Made by a program: the position numbers and the translations under genes
In this document: positions 11,518-23,249 of the stretch, in pieces
Numbering within the stretch: position 1 is the stretch's first letter
Layout of the letters: every line of letters begins with the position of its first letter
The notes under the pieces: generated by a model
What the model saw: only the letters and a program-made list of their open reading frames with translations
The model's database searches: none
Told to the model about the DNA's origin: nothing
From: Anas platyrhynchos
Taxonomy: Eukaryota > Chordata > Aves > Anseriformes > Anatidae
Direction of reading: 5' to 3'
Assembly: GCF_047663525.1 (NCBI RefSeq)
Contig: NC_092589.1
Location: 105,770,001-105,834,000, forward strand
DNA length: 64,000 bases

Positions 11518-12936
11518 CATCAACTCAGGAACAGCGAGAGAACTGGCAGAGGAGCTGGCCAAGCCACTATCCATCATTTATCAGCAGTCCTGGCTATTGG
11601 GGGAGGTCCCAGTTGACTGGCGGCTAGCAAATGTGACGCCCATCTACAAGAAGGGCCGGAGGGCTGACCCGGGGAACTACAGGCCTCTCAGTTTGACCTC
11701 AGTACCAGGGAAGCTCATGGAGCAGATCCTCTTGAGAGTCATCACGCGGCACTTGCAGGGCAAGCAGGCGATCAGGCCCAGTCAGCATGGGTTTATGGAA
11801 GGCAGATCCTGCTTGACAAACCTGATCTCCTTCTATGACAAAGTGACGCGCTGGGTGGACGAGGGAAAGGCTGTGGATGTGGTCTACCTTGACTCCAGCA
11901 AGGCTTTTGACACCGTCTCCCACAGCATTCTCCTCAAGAAACTGGCTGCTCTTGGCTTGGACTGGCTCATGCTTCATTGGGTTAGAAACTGGCTGGCTAG
12001 CCGGGCCCAAAGAGTTGTGGTAAATGGAGTCAAGTCCAGTTGGAGGCCAGTCACTAGTGGCGTCCCCCAAGGCTCGTTGCTGGGGCCGATCCTCTTTAAT
12101 ATCTTCATCAATGATCTGGATGAGGGCATTGAGTGCACCCTCAGTAAGTTTGCAGATGACACCAAGCTAGGTGTGTGTGTCGATCTGCTCGAGGGTAGGA
12201 AGGCTCTGCAGGAGGATCTGGATAGGCTGCACTGATGGGCTGAGGTCAACTGCATGAAGTTCAACAAGGCCAAGTGCCGGGTCCTGCACCTGGGGCACAA
12301 TAACCCCAAGCAGAGCTACAGGCTGGGAGATGAGTGGTTGGAGAGCTGCCAGGCAGAGAAGGACCTGGGAGTGATGGTTGATAGTCGGCTGAATATGAGC
12401 CAGCAGTGTGCTCAGGTGGCCAAGAAGGCCAACGGCATCCTGGCTTGTATCAGAACCAGTGTGACCAGCAGGGCTAGGGAGGTGATCGTCCCCCTGTACT
12501 CGGCTCTGGTGAGGCCGTACCTCGAGTACTGTGTTCAGTTTTGGGCCCCTCGCTACAAGAAGGACATCGAGGTGCTTGAGCGGGTCCAGAGAAGGGTGAC
12601 GAAGCTGGTGAGGGGCCTGGAGAACAAGTCCTACGAGGAGCGGCTGAAGGAGCTGGGCTTGAAGGAGGCTCAGGGGTGACCTTATCACTCTCTAGATACC
12701 TTAAAGGAGGCTGTAGTGAGGTGGGGGTTGGCCTGTTCTCCCACATGCCTGGTGACAGGATGAGGGGGAATGGGCTTAAGTTGCGCCAGGGGAGTTTAAG
12801 GTTGGATATTAGGAAGAACTTCTTTACCGAAAGAGTTGTTAGACACTGGAACAGGCTGCCCAGGGAAGTGGCGGAGTCACCATCCCTGGAAGTCTTTAAA
12901 AGACATTTAGATGTAGAGCTTAGGGATATGGTTTAG
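11518..12936 (+). pseudogene. CR1 ORF2 reverse transcriptase and C-terminal region, disrupted
   Basis: This is the decayed ORF2 of the CR1 copy, a reverse transcriptase that in live elements primes cDNA synthesis at the nicked target. The frame is open from upstream to 12235. It shows RT fingers '[11 protein letters not shown]' and '[19 protein letters not shown]', motif A '[11 protein letters not shown]' (usual form has F for the first S), motif B '[20 protein letters not shown]' and motif C 'FADDTKL' with both catalytic aspartates. A TGA at 12233-12235 falls where relatives usually have an Arg or acidic codon. The same frame resumes as '[20 protein letters not shown]' and runs to about 12660. 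There, relative to the family as I know it, roughly 14 bp are missing, with about 2 bp more near 12690. The C-terminal '[20 protein letters not shown]' segment then lies in another frame, to 12936. The 5' half of ORF2 (endonuclease) and ORF1 are absent. Confidence 0.93.
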
Positions 12937-13029
12937 TGGGGACTGTTAGCGTTAGGTCAGAGGTTGGATTCGATGAACTTGAGGTCTCTTCCAACCTAGA
13001 AATTCTGTGATTCTGTGATTCTGCGATTC
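11518..13029 (+). mobile_element. CR1: CR1 LINE, 1.5 kb, 5'-truncated, with most of the RT domain
   Basis: This is the longest repeat in the window. It enters CR1 ORF2 just before the reverse transcriptase at '[16 protein letters not shown]' and runs to the 3' terminus, ending in three clear octamers (attctgtg, attctgtg, attctgcg) and a partial fourth at 13000-13029. CpG sites are well preserved (for example gacgcgctgggtggacgag), suggesting a younger copy than its neighbours. The upstream edge is placed where the encoded protein stops resembling CR1. No target-site duplication is evident. The 3' UTR with 'gttagcgttaggtcagagg' differs from the tails at 5716 and 40850, so at least two CR1 subfamilies coexist here. 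Confidence 0.96.
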
Positions 13030-15200
13030 TTGCAGCAACCAAAGAAGTGCAATATTGTTGCCAACGTCTCCCAGTACTCTCCCATTCCCCAGCACCTAGC
13101 ACCTGGACAGTGTGGCAATGAGATGATGGGGTCTGGGAGAGTCCTGGAGCCCTCACAGCATCACCTGGGCAGATCTCATCAGTTCAGCACACACATCAGT
13201 CCTTTTGGGACTTACAAACTTTGTGTTTCAATCCAACACTCCCAAGTAGTCAACAACACAAGGCTTAGGCTGTGGGGTGTTTTGTATCTGCAGATGAGTC
13301 ACCATACCTTCCAACTGCTTTCACTCAAACACCAAAGGTGGAGCAGATGGGGACAGCATTGGCTTTTCAGTGAGGAGCAAAACTGGGGATGAGGAGTGCT
13401 CAGGAATCAGCTCTCTTCTTTTATAGGGAAGGTCTCCTAGCACTGCATAGGCTGGAGGAGGGACACCAGCTCCGAGCCTCTCCCAGCATGGATTCTGGTA
13501 ATTCAGAGCCAGGTCCTCAGGCAGAGCCCACTCCCTCTCATCTTAGCGTGTTAGCGACCACTCTCCCTTGAGCATACATCCATGCCGTGGTTATATACAG
13601 AAGCCACTTGGGGGGGGCAACAGGCAGGATCTGGGACTGTCTAGGTCCCAGGGGGTAACCCTAAAGGGGTTATATAAGCCTCCTGATCACTGTAAATACA
13701 AATCTCACTTCACCTCCTTGGCAGTTAGGGCTTCAGAGAGGCTGGAGGCCCATCTCAGCTGTGCATTCACCCTGAGGTACATTCTTTTCTCACATACCTT
13801 GTCAAAGAATAAAGTAAGTGAGGAAGATTCAAGGACGCAACATCCAGACAGAAAGGAATTAACTATGAACTTTTTTAGACAGTATTTTTTAAGGTAGAGC
13901 TACTTAGGGTTCTTGTCTGAAGCTTTCACCCAGCAAGCAGCAGATTCTTACTGACTTTGACAACAGTGGAGAAATGTAATGCATCATCACACGCCTGAGC
14001 TGCTCCTGACCCCTCTGAAGACCTTGTCCGCAAGCATCCAATGTCTCCTCCCCAGCCAGGCAGCACAGATCCCAGCTCTAGCAACACCAGAGTGGTACAA
14101 AGCACTAGCTTGCTGGTAAAGGTTTGCTTATTAATAAGCAATTTTATGGTGTATCTGAGGCAGAAAAGAATGCTGAAAAATTGAACTTTTCCATTACAGT
14201 TGACAGCAACAATGTCTGTGAGGCCCCAGCCATTTGGGGAGCTTCAACAGTCTCAGGATGATTTTTTGGTGAATTCTGCTCAGATGAGCTTTCTCCTTAT
14301 AAAAGTGGTGCAACAGAGGAGGAAAGCTGGCAACAGCCATCTGCATGGCTGCAGGAGCCTGCAAGCAGCCTTCTGCATATCCTTAGCCTCAAACCATAAA
14401 ACTCTGTAATAGTAAGGGCTGAAAATGGGTGTTTGCCTCGGACTTCTCTGAGGAGCTACTCAAGATACGGGCAGAAAGGTCAGATGGTCTGCAGGTAGCT
14501 GCACAGGTGAGGAAATGTGTTCTGCACTACTGAGAGGTGCCAAAGCACTGCACACTTTGTGCCTGGTTGTGGCTTTGCTGCCTTGCAGCTAGGATGTGGC
14601 CAGGCCACAAAATAAGCGCCCATCTCACTCTCAAGGGATCCCTCTCATCTACCTGGAAGGGAAAGGGACATACAATAGAAAAAAGTACCCCGACCAGTGA
14701 GAAATGCAATAACCATCAGCCACAGCTGGATCCAGGAGGACACAGTGTTACAGGGCTGTCCAGCTGCCTGGGAGCTGTGTGACATGGTCACAATGTCCTC
14801 AGCACAGACAACCATGTCTGAGGTGACCTACGTACACCAGCTGGACCACAAATTGACTGGGAAAGCCCTGAGGACAAGATTAAGGTTTTGTTTGTTTGTT
14901 TTCTTGCTTCAGCAGCCTTGTCATCAATATTTGTGTGGAAATGTAAGAGGAAGGCAGTCCCTCAGTGTTTTCCTGACAACTTATCAATGAGTTGTGCTGT
15001 GAAACCTGTTGTTTGCTACTGTCTGTAAATGAGCAAAACCCTGTTAGCTTTGTCTCTGGTTGCTGTAGTCGCAGGGATGAAAAAAGGGGAAATTTTCTTT
15101 CCTGAGGTGACTTTCCTGTAGTCAATACCTCAAAAGAAGATAAATGCAATGCTGCCTTTCCTTGTCTTGGCTGAATCTGCAGATTGCTAAATCCCCTGCA
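13030..15200. other. Intergenic or intronic sequence, no gene seen
   Basis: Unique sequence with moderate GC. Overlapping frames of 60-125 codons occur around 13015-13900 and 14500-15150 on both strands; none has a recognisable domain or supporting splice sites. No RNA gene or further repeat was recognised. Confidence 0.45.
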
Positions 15201-15234
15201 AGGAGGCTTGGGGGGGGAGGGGGGGGGGAGGAGG
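15201..15234 (+). repeat. G-rich tract, quadruplex-prone
   Basis: Runs of eight and ten consecutive G (15210-15217, 15219-15228) are separated by single A, with GG doublets on both sides. Four or more G3 blocks with one-base loops can be drawn on the plus strand, satisfying the usual intramolecular G-quadruplex rule. Folding is not shown by sequence. Confidence 0.85.
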
Positions 15235-17110
15235 CATTTAAACTTTTCCAGGTAAAGTGAGCCACACTTATGTCTCTGGGTCTGTTATCCTGGGTCATAT
15301 TCGTGCCCTGAAGTAGTCTGGGAGCTGCTCATTCATCCCAGGTCAGCTGGATGCCCCATGCCGTTAGTCATGGCTCTCAGGCTGGCATCAGTGACTCAGT
15401 TTGAGGCATAACACATCCACTGGGGAGGTGGGTCCCCAGTCTGCACATCCCTGCCGCTCACTGACCTGCAGTGCCAGAGCTCTGCAGGGAGCAGCGGGTA
15501 CTCCTCACGTCAGCACCCTTTGCTCAGAATGGAATCATTTCAGAGTATGTAGGCACTTTCTCAGTCCATGCAACAGGTGTACACACACCTAGTTGCTTTA
15601 TGTAGAGAACTTTTTTCCAGTTAAGGAGAGATTAAAAGTACTTACTCCTCTGTTCATGTATATAAGCTCCTTATCAGCCCAGCAGAGAGCAGCTGATAAA
15701 TGTCTTCTCCTCAGTGTGGCCATCCAAACTGAACCCTGTGGTGAGCCCAAGCACTGCCAGGGACTCTGTGGGCACTTGGGATCAGGTCTGTACTGGGGTC
15801 CTACTGCATGTACAGATACATCCTCAAGCAGGTGAACTGAACTTACCACAATGAAAGGCGCTTTGGAGCAGGTTGTACTGGCAAATGCCATTTACAACAT
15901 CTTCCTGAGTCCAGCAAAAAGCTTGGCTATATTTTTCCATAATGGAAAATCTGCTACAACCTGCAAAACTGGTAAATAATTTGTCTCCTATGTTTTGCAG
16001 TCTTCAAATATTTTTGTTCCTTTCACTGGTTGTGTACCTTCAGCAGTCATTGCACATTTTGAATCGCAACTGCATATACCAAAGTCTTACTAAAAGAAGC
16101 TTACTAAAGAAGCATACTACAGGGGTGGCAAAAAAAATAATAAAATAAGATAAAATAAAAATTCTGCCTTTTGTACAAGTAAGAATTAAAAACCTATCAG
16201 CTCTATCCATCACTGCCTGTTTCTGAGTTCTGCATTTAGTTATTTAAAACTGGTTATGTGTTACTGATGTAGATCTAGGAATTGTTCAGACTGAAGAATA
16301 TCATCATTGTTTCATGAATCAGCAAACATTCCTTTGTCAAAATTCTGTCAGAGTAATTACAGTCAAATCAAATTAATTTGCACTTCCATTTGAAATAAAC
16401 AATGGCATCTGGTCAAATTAAGTGATGAGTCTCTAACTGTCACAATATGTGTCTTATTCCAGTTCCCCCAGCTGATAGGTTGTGCTACTGCAGACGACGC
16501 CCTTCCTAACCAAAATGCTCCCTACCTGCATGCTTCCTTTGGATGTAGTTCCAGCTACTAAGAGAAAAACACCATTCAGTGGGAGTTGCAATATCCCATC
16601 TGCTGGGATATTACGAAGAATGACAGACCCTTGCTGTTTAGCACTTTGTAAGAAAAAAGCTCTATTTTTGATGAAAAAACATTAGCTGTTCTCTACTACA
16701 TGCTGAATGACATAATTAACAACACTATTAACTTCACCAATGTGTCCTAAAATAAAACAAAATAAAAGCCCTAAGAAACAGTGAGGGAGCCTAAGTAAAG
16801 GGACCTATGCTAGAAACATATGTGAGAATATGTACTGGGTCTGGCTGGGATGCAGTTAATTTTCCTCACAGCAATTTGTATAGTGTTGTGCTTTGGATTT
16901 GTAACTAAAACAGCATGGATAACATGCCAGTGTTAAATTCCAGTTCTCTCTCCATCCTGCTGGGAGAAGTAAACGAGTGGCTGGGTGGGGGGTTAGCTGC
17001 TGGCCAGGGTCATCCCACCACAATTTGCAAGAATACACACATCATTCCCAGATCCAACATACCACATTACACGCTCTATTGGCTCCTTGAGGCACCTCCA
17101 GGAGAAGCTG
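15235..17110. other. Intergenic or intronic sequence, no gene seen
   Basis: AT-rich sequence with an A/T-rich low-complexity stretch near 16128-16165 and another at 16750-16770. No exon, RNA gene or repeat terminus was recognised. Confidence 0.45.
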
Positions 17111-17252
17111 AGAGTCACGAAATGGTTTGTGTTGGTAGGGACCCCAAAGATCACCTGGACACCTCCCACCAGAGCAGGTTGCTCAAAGCCCCATCCAACC
17201 TGGCCTTAAACAATTCCAAACTTCTCTAGGCAACCTGATCCACACCCCTGTG
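17111..17252 (-). mobile_element. CR1: CR1 LINE fragment (3' end)
   Basis: The plus strand carries the complement of the CR1 3' end: a degraded octamer tail ('agtcacgaaatggtttgtg'), 'gggaccccaaagatcacc', 'ggttgctcaaagccccatcc', 'aacctggcc' and 'tctctaggcaacctgatcc'. About 140 bp are left. It belongs to the same broad type as 1008-1200. The distal boundary is approximate. Confidence 0.85.
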
Positions 17253-19505
17253 ATACAGTCTGCCTGGGTAGAACATCATAATGCAAAATAACACATAATA
17301 GGGTAAAACCAACTCTTGGTTACTGCCCTGTTTGAGGGGGCTCAAGCAAATTAGTGAAAGTAGCAGCCAGGGGAGTGGTTTCAGGGCCAGCTCCTTGCCT
17401 CACCAGGAGCTCCCCCAGCCTGAGCTGTTGTATCCCTTACAGTGATCAGGCTCAGTATGAGACCTGTCGGTTGCCTTGTGATCCCACTAATGAGAAAATC
17501 TAGGTGTTTCCACCACGGAACTACAGCCTTGCACAAGCTGACACCCATCAGAGGAAAGAACCCATGAAGGAGAGAAGTGAGGGACTGTCACTGTCACTGT
17601 GCTGCCCACAGCTGTGTAAGTAATCCCTGAGCATTACATTCCCATCACAGCCAGCAAAGCCAGAAATCTTTTTAACACCCGTCTTGCAGAGGAAATATTG
17701 CCAGACACTTGGTCCTATCCCCGGTTTCTCCTGGGCTATGCTGTCTTGCCTCACTCCTGCACTCCTGTCCTTGCTTCCATCACCCTTCCTGTGCTTGATT
17801 TCATCTGTGTATCCGTGGCATCTGAACAGATGGGGGATATATTTTTTTCCATGTTGATTTTGTCAGAAGTTTTCCTGAACAAGCTGCCATATGAGATCTG
17901 CAAAGCCTTTGCTTTGGACAAACGTGTCCCCAGTGACAAAAGACGTGGTGAAACAGAGCAGTCAGTCAGGTGTAGAGCAGCCTGACTCCCTTAATGACAT
18001 GCTTGTTATCATTTCTTACTGCCAAGTGATGTTTGCTTTCCTTTCCAGAACAGTCTGTGCTGGCAAGCAACTCATCTTGGAAGGCATTTCTATGCAGGGT
18101 TGTGCTCCCATCACCGCAGCAGGGCAAGTGCAGGTCTGGCAGAAAGAGCACGCCCTGGGGATATGCTCAATACACCAAAGGATGAAGGGCAAAGGACACT
18201 GCCTCCAACAGCTCCTACACACAGCCCTGTTGGTGCAGTTTCAGAGGACCAGCATCACCAGGGCTTTCCGGAAGGGACACACTTCTCAGGCATTTTGTTT
18301 GCCTGAGCTCATGCTGGACTGAAGACCTTGTAGATCACTGGTGTATGCTTTTGTATTCCTCCACATGCCGCTTCCAAATTAGGGCAGGACTACTGCAGTC
18401 ATTCTTTACTGGTAGTGTATGTAGTCCTTCATCCCAGGAGCGGAGTGCTTTATACATCCAGATAACAAATTTCCAAAACATTCTTACAGATATTTATTCT
18501 ATTAAATTGCTAAATGGCAGTGGAAACTTCCACAGAATTATATCTATTATTGCAGAGGCATGACAGGGATAAAATGAAAGTGTCTCTATATATAGCCTTT
18601 GCAATCCCAATGGCCAATGCTTTAACATATGTCAGATCATGGTATGTATTTAGTTGGGAAATGGGAATAAAATCAGGCATTAATGATTAGAACACATTTC
18701 TGATAACAAGAATTCTGTTTATCCGTGTTTGTTACTAGCATTTAACTGCTATAGCAACAGGCACTTTATAAATGAACAAAGATGCAAAAAGAAATATTCA
18801 TAGTTTCATTTGAACTTCCAGAAGTAAAGACCATTCCTGCACTGTAGCACTGGATCTTTTTTTTTTTTTTCTAAGTGGAACCATGGAGAGTTTTCATTCA
18901 CAGTTTATTTATCTTAAGATGAAATGTTTAAATTATAATATTTGGTAATAGACTTCATTAAATGGCATAGTACTTACTCCTTTCCATTGGCATGTAAAGG
19001 TACATGAATTTATGGTGGTATTTGATTTACTTCATCATATTTCTACACTTCAAAGTAAGCTAGTGATGGACTATGACATATATGTGCTGCAAACTCTCTA
19101 TATTTGTGTCTGCATGTTCAGTGGACAGGATGAGTAATAATGAACACAAACTGAGGGAGTGGGAGACTTAGGTGGGACCACAGGAAAAAAAATCTGTTTG
19201 GAGTATGTAAGGAGCATTGGAATTGGTTGCCTAGAGCAAGTATAGTTCCCAGTATGATGTTTTTAAAAGAAAAGATTAAATAGATTTGCAGGAATATCAT
19301 AGGTGGTAGAGCTGATCCTACCCTTGGACTTCTTGAGCCTTTACAAGGTTACAGCTAAGCTAATAAACTAAATAGGGTCAGAGCAAGGGTCTAAGAACCT
19401 GTGCATTTATATGACCATCCACAATGTTTAATTGTTATCACACATTCCATAATGGTTTATTATGGTGTCCAGAGCCCACGCCCAGATAGCACTTCTGGAT
19501 AATAT
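17253..19505. other. Intergenic or intronic sequence, no gene seen
   Basis: Unique sequence with a T run near 18859-18870. The 143-codon frame at 17891-18322 was inspected; it shows no domain, signal peptide or splice context. Confidence 0.45.
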
Positions 19506-19591
19506 GGGATATATATATATCCCTGTATGCAGTATAGTTAAGATATTTGACTATATATACATTTATATACGCGTATATATATATATACATT
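19506..19591. repeat. AT-rich microsatellite with two small palindromes
   Basis: It opens with the perfect 18-bp palindrome GGGATATATATATATCCC (19506-19523). It ends in a TA/CA-rich tract with a 16-bp palindrome centred on ACGCGT (19564-19579). The GGG-(AT)n-CCC design also appears at 8958-8983. Confidence 0.85.
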
Positions 19592-22500
19592 TGGGACAGG
19601 AGGAAGTTTATTTTTATGGACACCAGGAGTTTTGTGCCACACACTGCTAGTGCCAGAGAACAGACCCATGTCCTGCCTGCCTTATTAGCACAAAGTCTTC
19701 CAAAGGTTTCCTTCCAACCCTATTTCCCCTGATCCTGCACTACAGCCTTTCACAGAAAGGAAATGTTTATGAAATATTGGTATTGAGCCCTCAGCAATAT
19801 TCAGTCTGGTTTGGTTCAGGCCCTATTGTTTGTCTCCTCTAAATGTATCTTCACGGCACTGATTTTGCTGATATATCACTGCTGGCTTCAGTGGAGATTG
19901 TCCTGATTTACATTCACTGGCACTCAGAAGGCATCTTTGTTAAGGCAAAATTCTGGTATGTTTTCTTCATGTATATTAAATGATGTAGAAAGAGCTAAGG
20001 ATGAACATCTTTATCATCGAGCATGGAGAAAAAAAAAAGTACAGAAGTGGGCTATTGACAGCAAAAAAACATAATAAGCAGTATATATTGGAAGCTGGAA
20101 AGAATGTCACTAACTTTACAAGAAAGACAGATAATTTTCCTGTCTCCGCTTAACGTATGTCATCAGTTTTTAAAAGTTGTGCATCTTGGAGGATTTGCAC
20201 AATACAGATTTTTATTCTTGCTTCAACCAAGTGTGTGAGGGAGAACCTGCGGTGTCTCTGGGGCTGAGGAGCCCTAGGCAACAGACAGACTTTATATGCC
20301 CTGAGACCTGTAGTGTTAGTAGCACAAATGTGTTCAGATGTTATCCAGAGCAGAGGGGTCCATTATTTTTCTTGGATAGGTTTTCTTCTTTAGACTTTGA
20401 AGGTCAACCCGAAGAAAAAAATGGGGTTACTACATCCAAAATGGGCACTTGCTGAGGTGACCTTTTGGAGATCTCCTTGGTGCTGTGGAAGGACAAAAAG
20501 GGTGAGAAGCCTCTACTAGCAATGACTTGAATCTGATCAGAAATAATTCCAGATTAATGGACATTAATTCCAGATTTCTGGAAGGTATGGTCCCACATCT
20601 TGTGCACCTGGAGGTGTGCACAGAGCATGTCTCAGGTGAGAAAGTTAGACAGGCTTTTTGACTAAGTTTGTGAAGCATGGCATGCAAAGTGACTTTTTAA
20701 AAACTTGCTCCTTTCCTAGATACAAAAAAAGCATTTATTTTATTTTTTTTTTCCTAAGCAGCAGTGCCAAAGCTTCACATGAATGGCAGATCTGTACACT
20801 GGGATTTTCTTACTCTCTTTCTCTTGAACTCTCTGTCAGGATGGATATAAACAATAGCTTCACTGTTTTACAGCAAAAATACAGAGGCTTGGTTCCTAAA
20901 GCTGTTAACAGCCCACAGATAAGTAACATCCATTTATTAACAATATACCAAGAATTACATTTCTCTTCCAATCCAGGGTTTCATTAAGGCCTTCTCTGTT
21001 TCTTGAAGCTCAGAAACAATAATTTGCACAGAAATCTTTAATCAAAACAAAGGAATTGGATTCAGATCTTTTTGTAGCGTAGGAGAAGAACAGATGGCTT
21101 GTGGGAACAATTCATTATTCTGTAACATTATCTCCTTAAGCGAATCTTTAGTATGCATGAAAACTGCCAGATTGCTGACTCTGGACACATTAAAGACTCG
21201 TGTTTACACACAGCACAGGCATGGTCAATGTGAGTTCTGTGGATCAGGCAGTCTGCATAGTAATTGGTACTGAGCTGTTGAACAAAGCCTGGGACTTCCA
21301 CTTAAAAGGAAACAGCAATGTTTTGAAATTTCACTTCATGCACAACAAATCCAGTTACAAAATAAAATTCTTTTAAATCACATTTGTTTGTTTCTTTGTT
21401 TTAATTTGCAGATGCACTCAGATACACAGTCAGACACGAAAAAGTCTTTCTTGAACAGCAATAGCTTCTGGCTGAGATTAGCCCAGATAATATGTACAAA
21501 AGCATAATTGTCAGGATATTAATTTAATTTCAGCATGTACCAAAGCATCCAACACCTGGGTTCAACTGGCTTTTAATAAACTGGAGGTATCTACCAGAAG
21601 AGAATTTCTACTTGTTAAAGATTTTGAGAGGGGAAAAAAAAGCAAACTATTTTGAGGTTGGAATGGATAGATATCAAGACTTCTTAATACATCAGGAAAA
21701 TTTCTGTGTAGACAGAGTTTTCTGAGCTGAATGAGTAAACTTGTTAAAGAATCAGAGACAACACAAGTCATGAAGAGTCTGAACAATTTTTAATTAGCTG
21801 AATTTGTTAACTGCAGCTTGTATATTTGGACAGTAATGGACTGCACAAGTACCTGTAGATTTGTGTGCTGCCGTGAAGGAGTCAAGTGAGGACTTCTCTT
21901 TGACAAAATATGCAGCTATGACGTTAAGCTTACCTGGAAAATAATCTTTGTTTTTCAGTGTAAATGTCATTTTACCGTCCTGTACACTGTGTCTTCAAAG
22001 CTCATGGGATGACTTGTTTCAGACTCAGAACAAAACTGCTCTGTAAACATCTATTTGATGGGGAAAGATAAATATTAAACAGGACACTTCTCACAAATTA
22101 AAATCAAAAGAGATTTTAAATCCTTTAGTACAAATTATTAAAATCAAACAACCAAAGAAAATATTTGGAATGGCAAACAAAAAGAAACCAGGTAAAACTT
22201 CTCGATCAGCTATTTAAATTCATTGCCTCCCACCGCCCTAGAATTTCTAATACTTATAAAGAAAATATATGCTGAAAGATTAAAGGGGGAAAAAATAGAA
22301 TAATAAACTTCAATTGCATATAAAAGGAATAAGTGGGAGTACAGGAACATATTTGTAACTATTTTCTTGTAACTAAGTAGGGCAAAATGACTTCAGAAAG
22401 GGATGGGATTATTTAAAGCACACTCATATTTTGTTTTTTTTTTTTTTAATACACAATTTCTTAAAGAGAAATATGTCAAGACTGATTGACCCAGGCTATT

Positions 22501-23198
22501 AATGATGAGAAAGACATTGTTTTGGTTTGCATTATTGATTTGTTTTTGAGTCAGTAACTTAGCATGGGATTAATTTACCTAAATTATCTATATCTCCACT
22601 TGGGCTGTTAAACTTTGACTCCCTTTGTATTCGGTGGGCAAAAAGGACACCTGCAGAGTGCAATTTATTGCACTCTTATCTAGACCTCTGAAATAGGTTG
22701 ATGAATTGCACACTCAAAGTGCCGGGTTCTCTCAGCAACCAAAAGGCAGTTGAGTGTAACTAGTGCTGAGGCAGACCTCTCGTGTGCAGAAATCCAGGTT
22801 TAATCAAGATGAATCATTCTTAGGGCATGACTTAATTGCCCACATACATGTATGCAATGACATCCCAGAGGGTACAGGGGATGTCCATGCGATTGTGCAG
22901 ATAGGATTTTGGATCTACAGGAGACCCGCACTCTTCTCTAGCTGGATCTGAAGATTGGATAGCACACCCTACAGTGTATAGAATTGTACTATGTGTCCAT
23001 GAAGAGAAAATTTAATTGACCCCGTATCATTTTTCTTTAGTATCTGCTTGGTATATTACTGAAATGAAGGGATACACTAGAAATTTACACAGGTTCAGAA
23101 CTGGACATCTAATTTAGATACCTTCATTTCAGCAGATTGGATTTCTCTCTGGAGGTTCTCAAACAGTTATTTCTCCCCACTAGTTATAAAATCTGACT
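19592..23198. other. Intergenic or intronic sequence, no gene seen
   Basis: Unique AT-rich sequence with A or T runs near 20029, 20741 and 22434-22447. Only short frames, none recognisable. Nothing else could be supported. Confidence 0.45.
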
Positions 23199-23249
23199 TT
23201 ATATATACATACATACATATATACATATATACATATATATATATATATC
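23199..23249. repeat. TA/CATA microsatellite
   Basis: Alternating (TA)n and (CATA)n units, about 50 bp, flanked by unique sequence. Simple repeat only. Confidence 0.9.

Noticed and set aside
17891-18322. 143-codon plus-strand frame
   Set aside because: No domain, no splice sites in suitable places, and three other frames overlap it.
19670-19715. 'ccttccaaccctatttcc' as another CR1 3' end
   Set aside because: Only about 12 bases fit and no octamer tail or upstream CR1 block is present.
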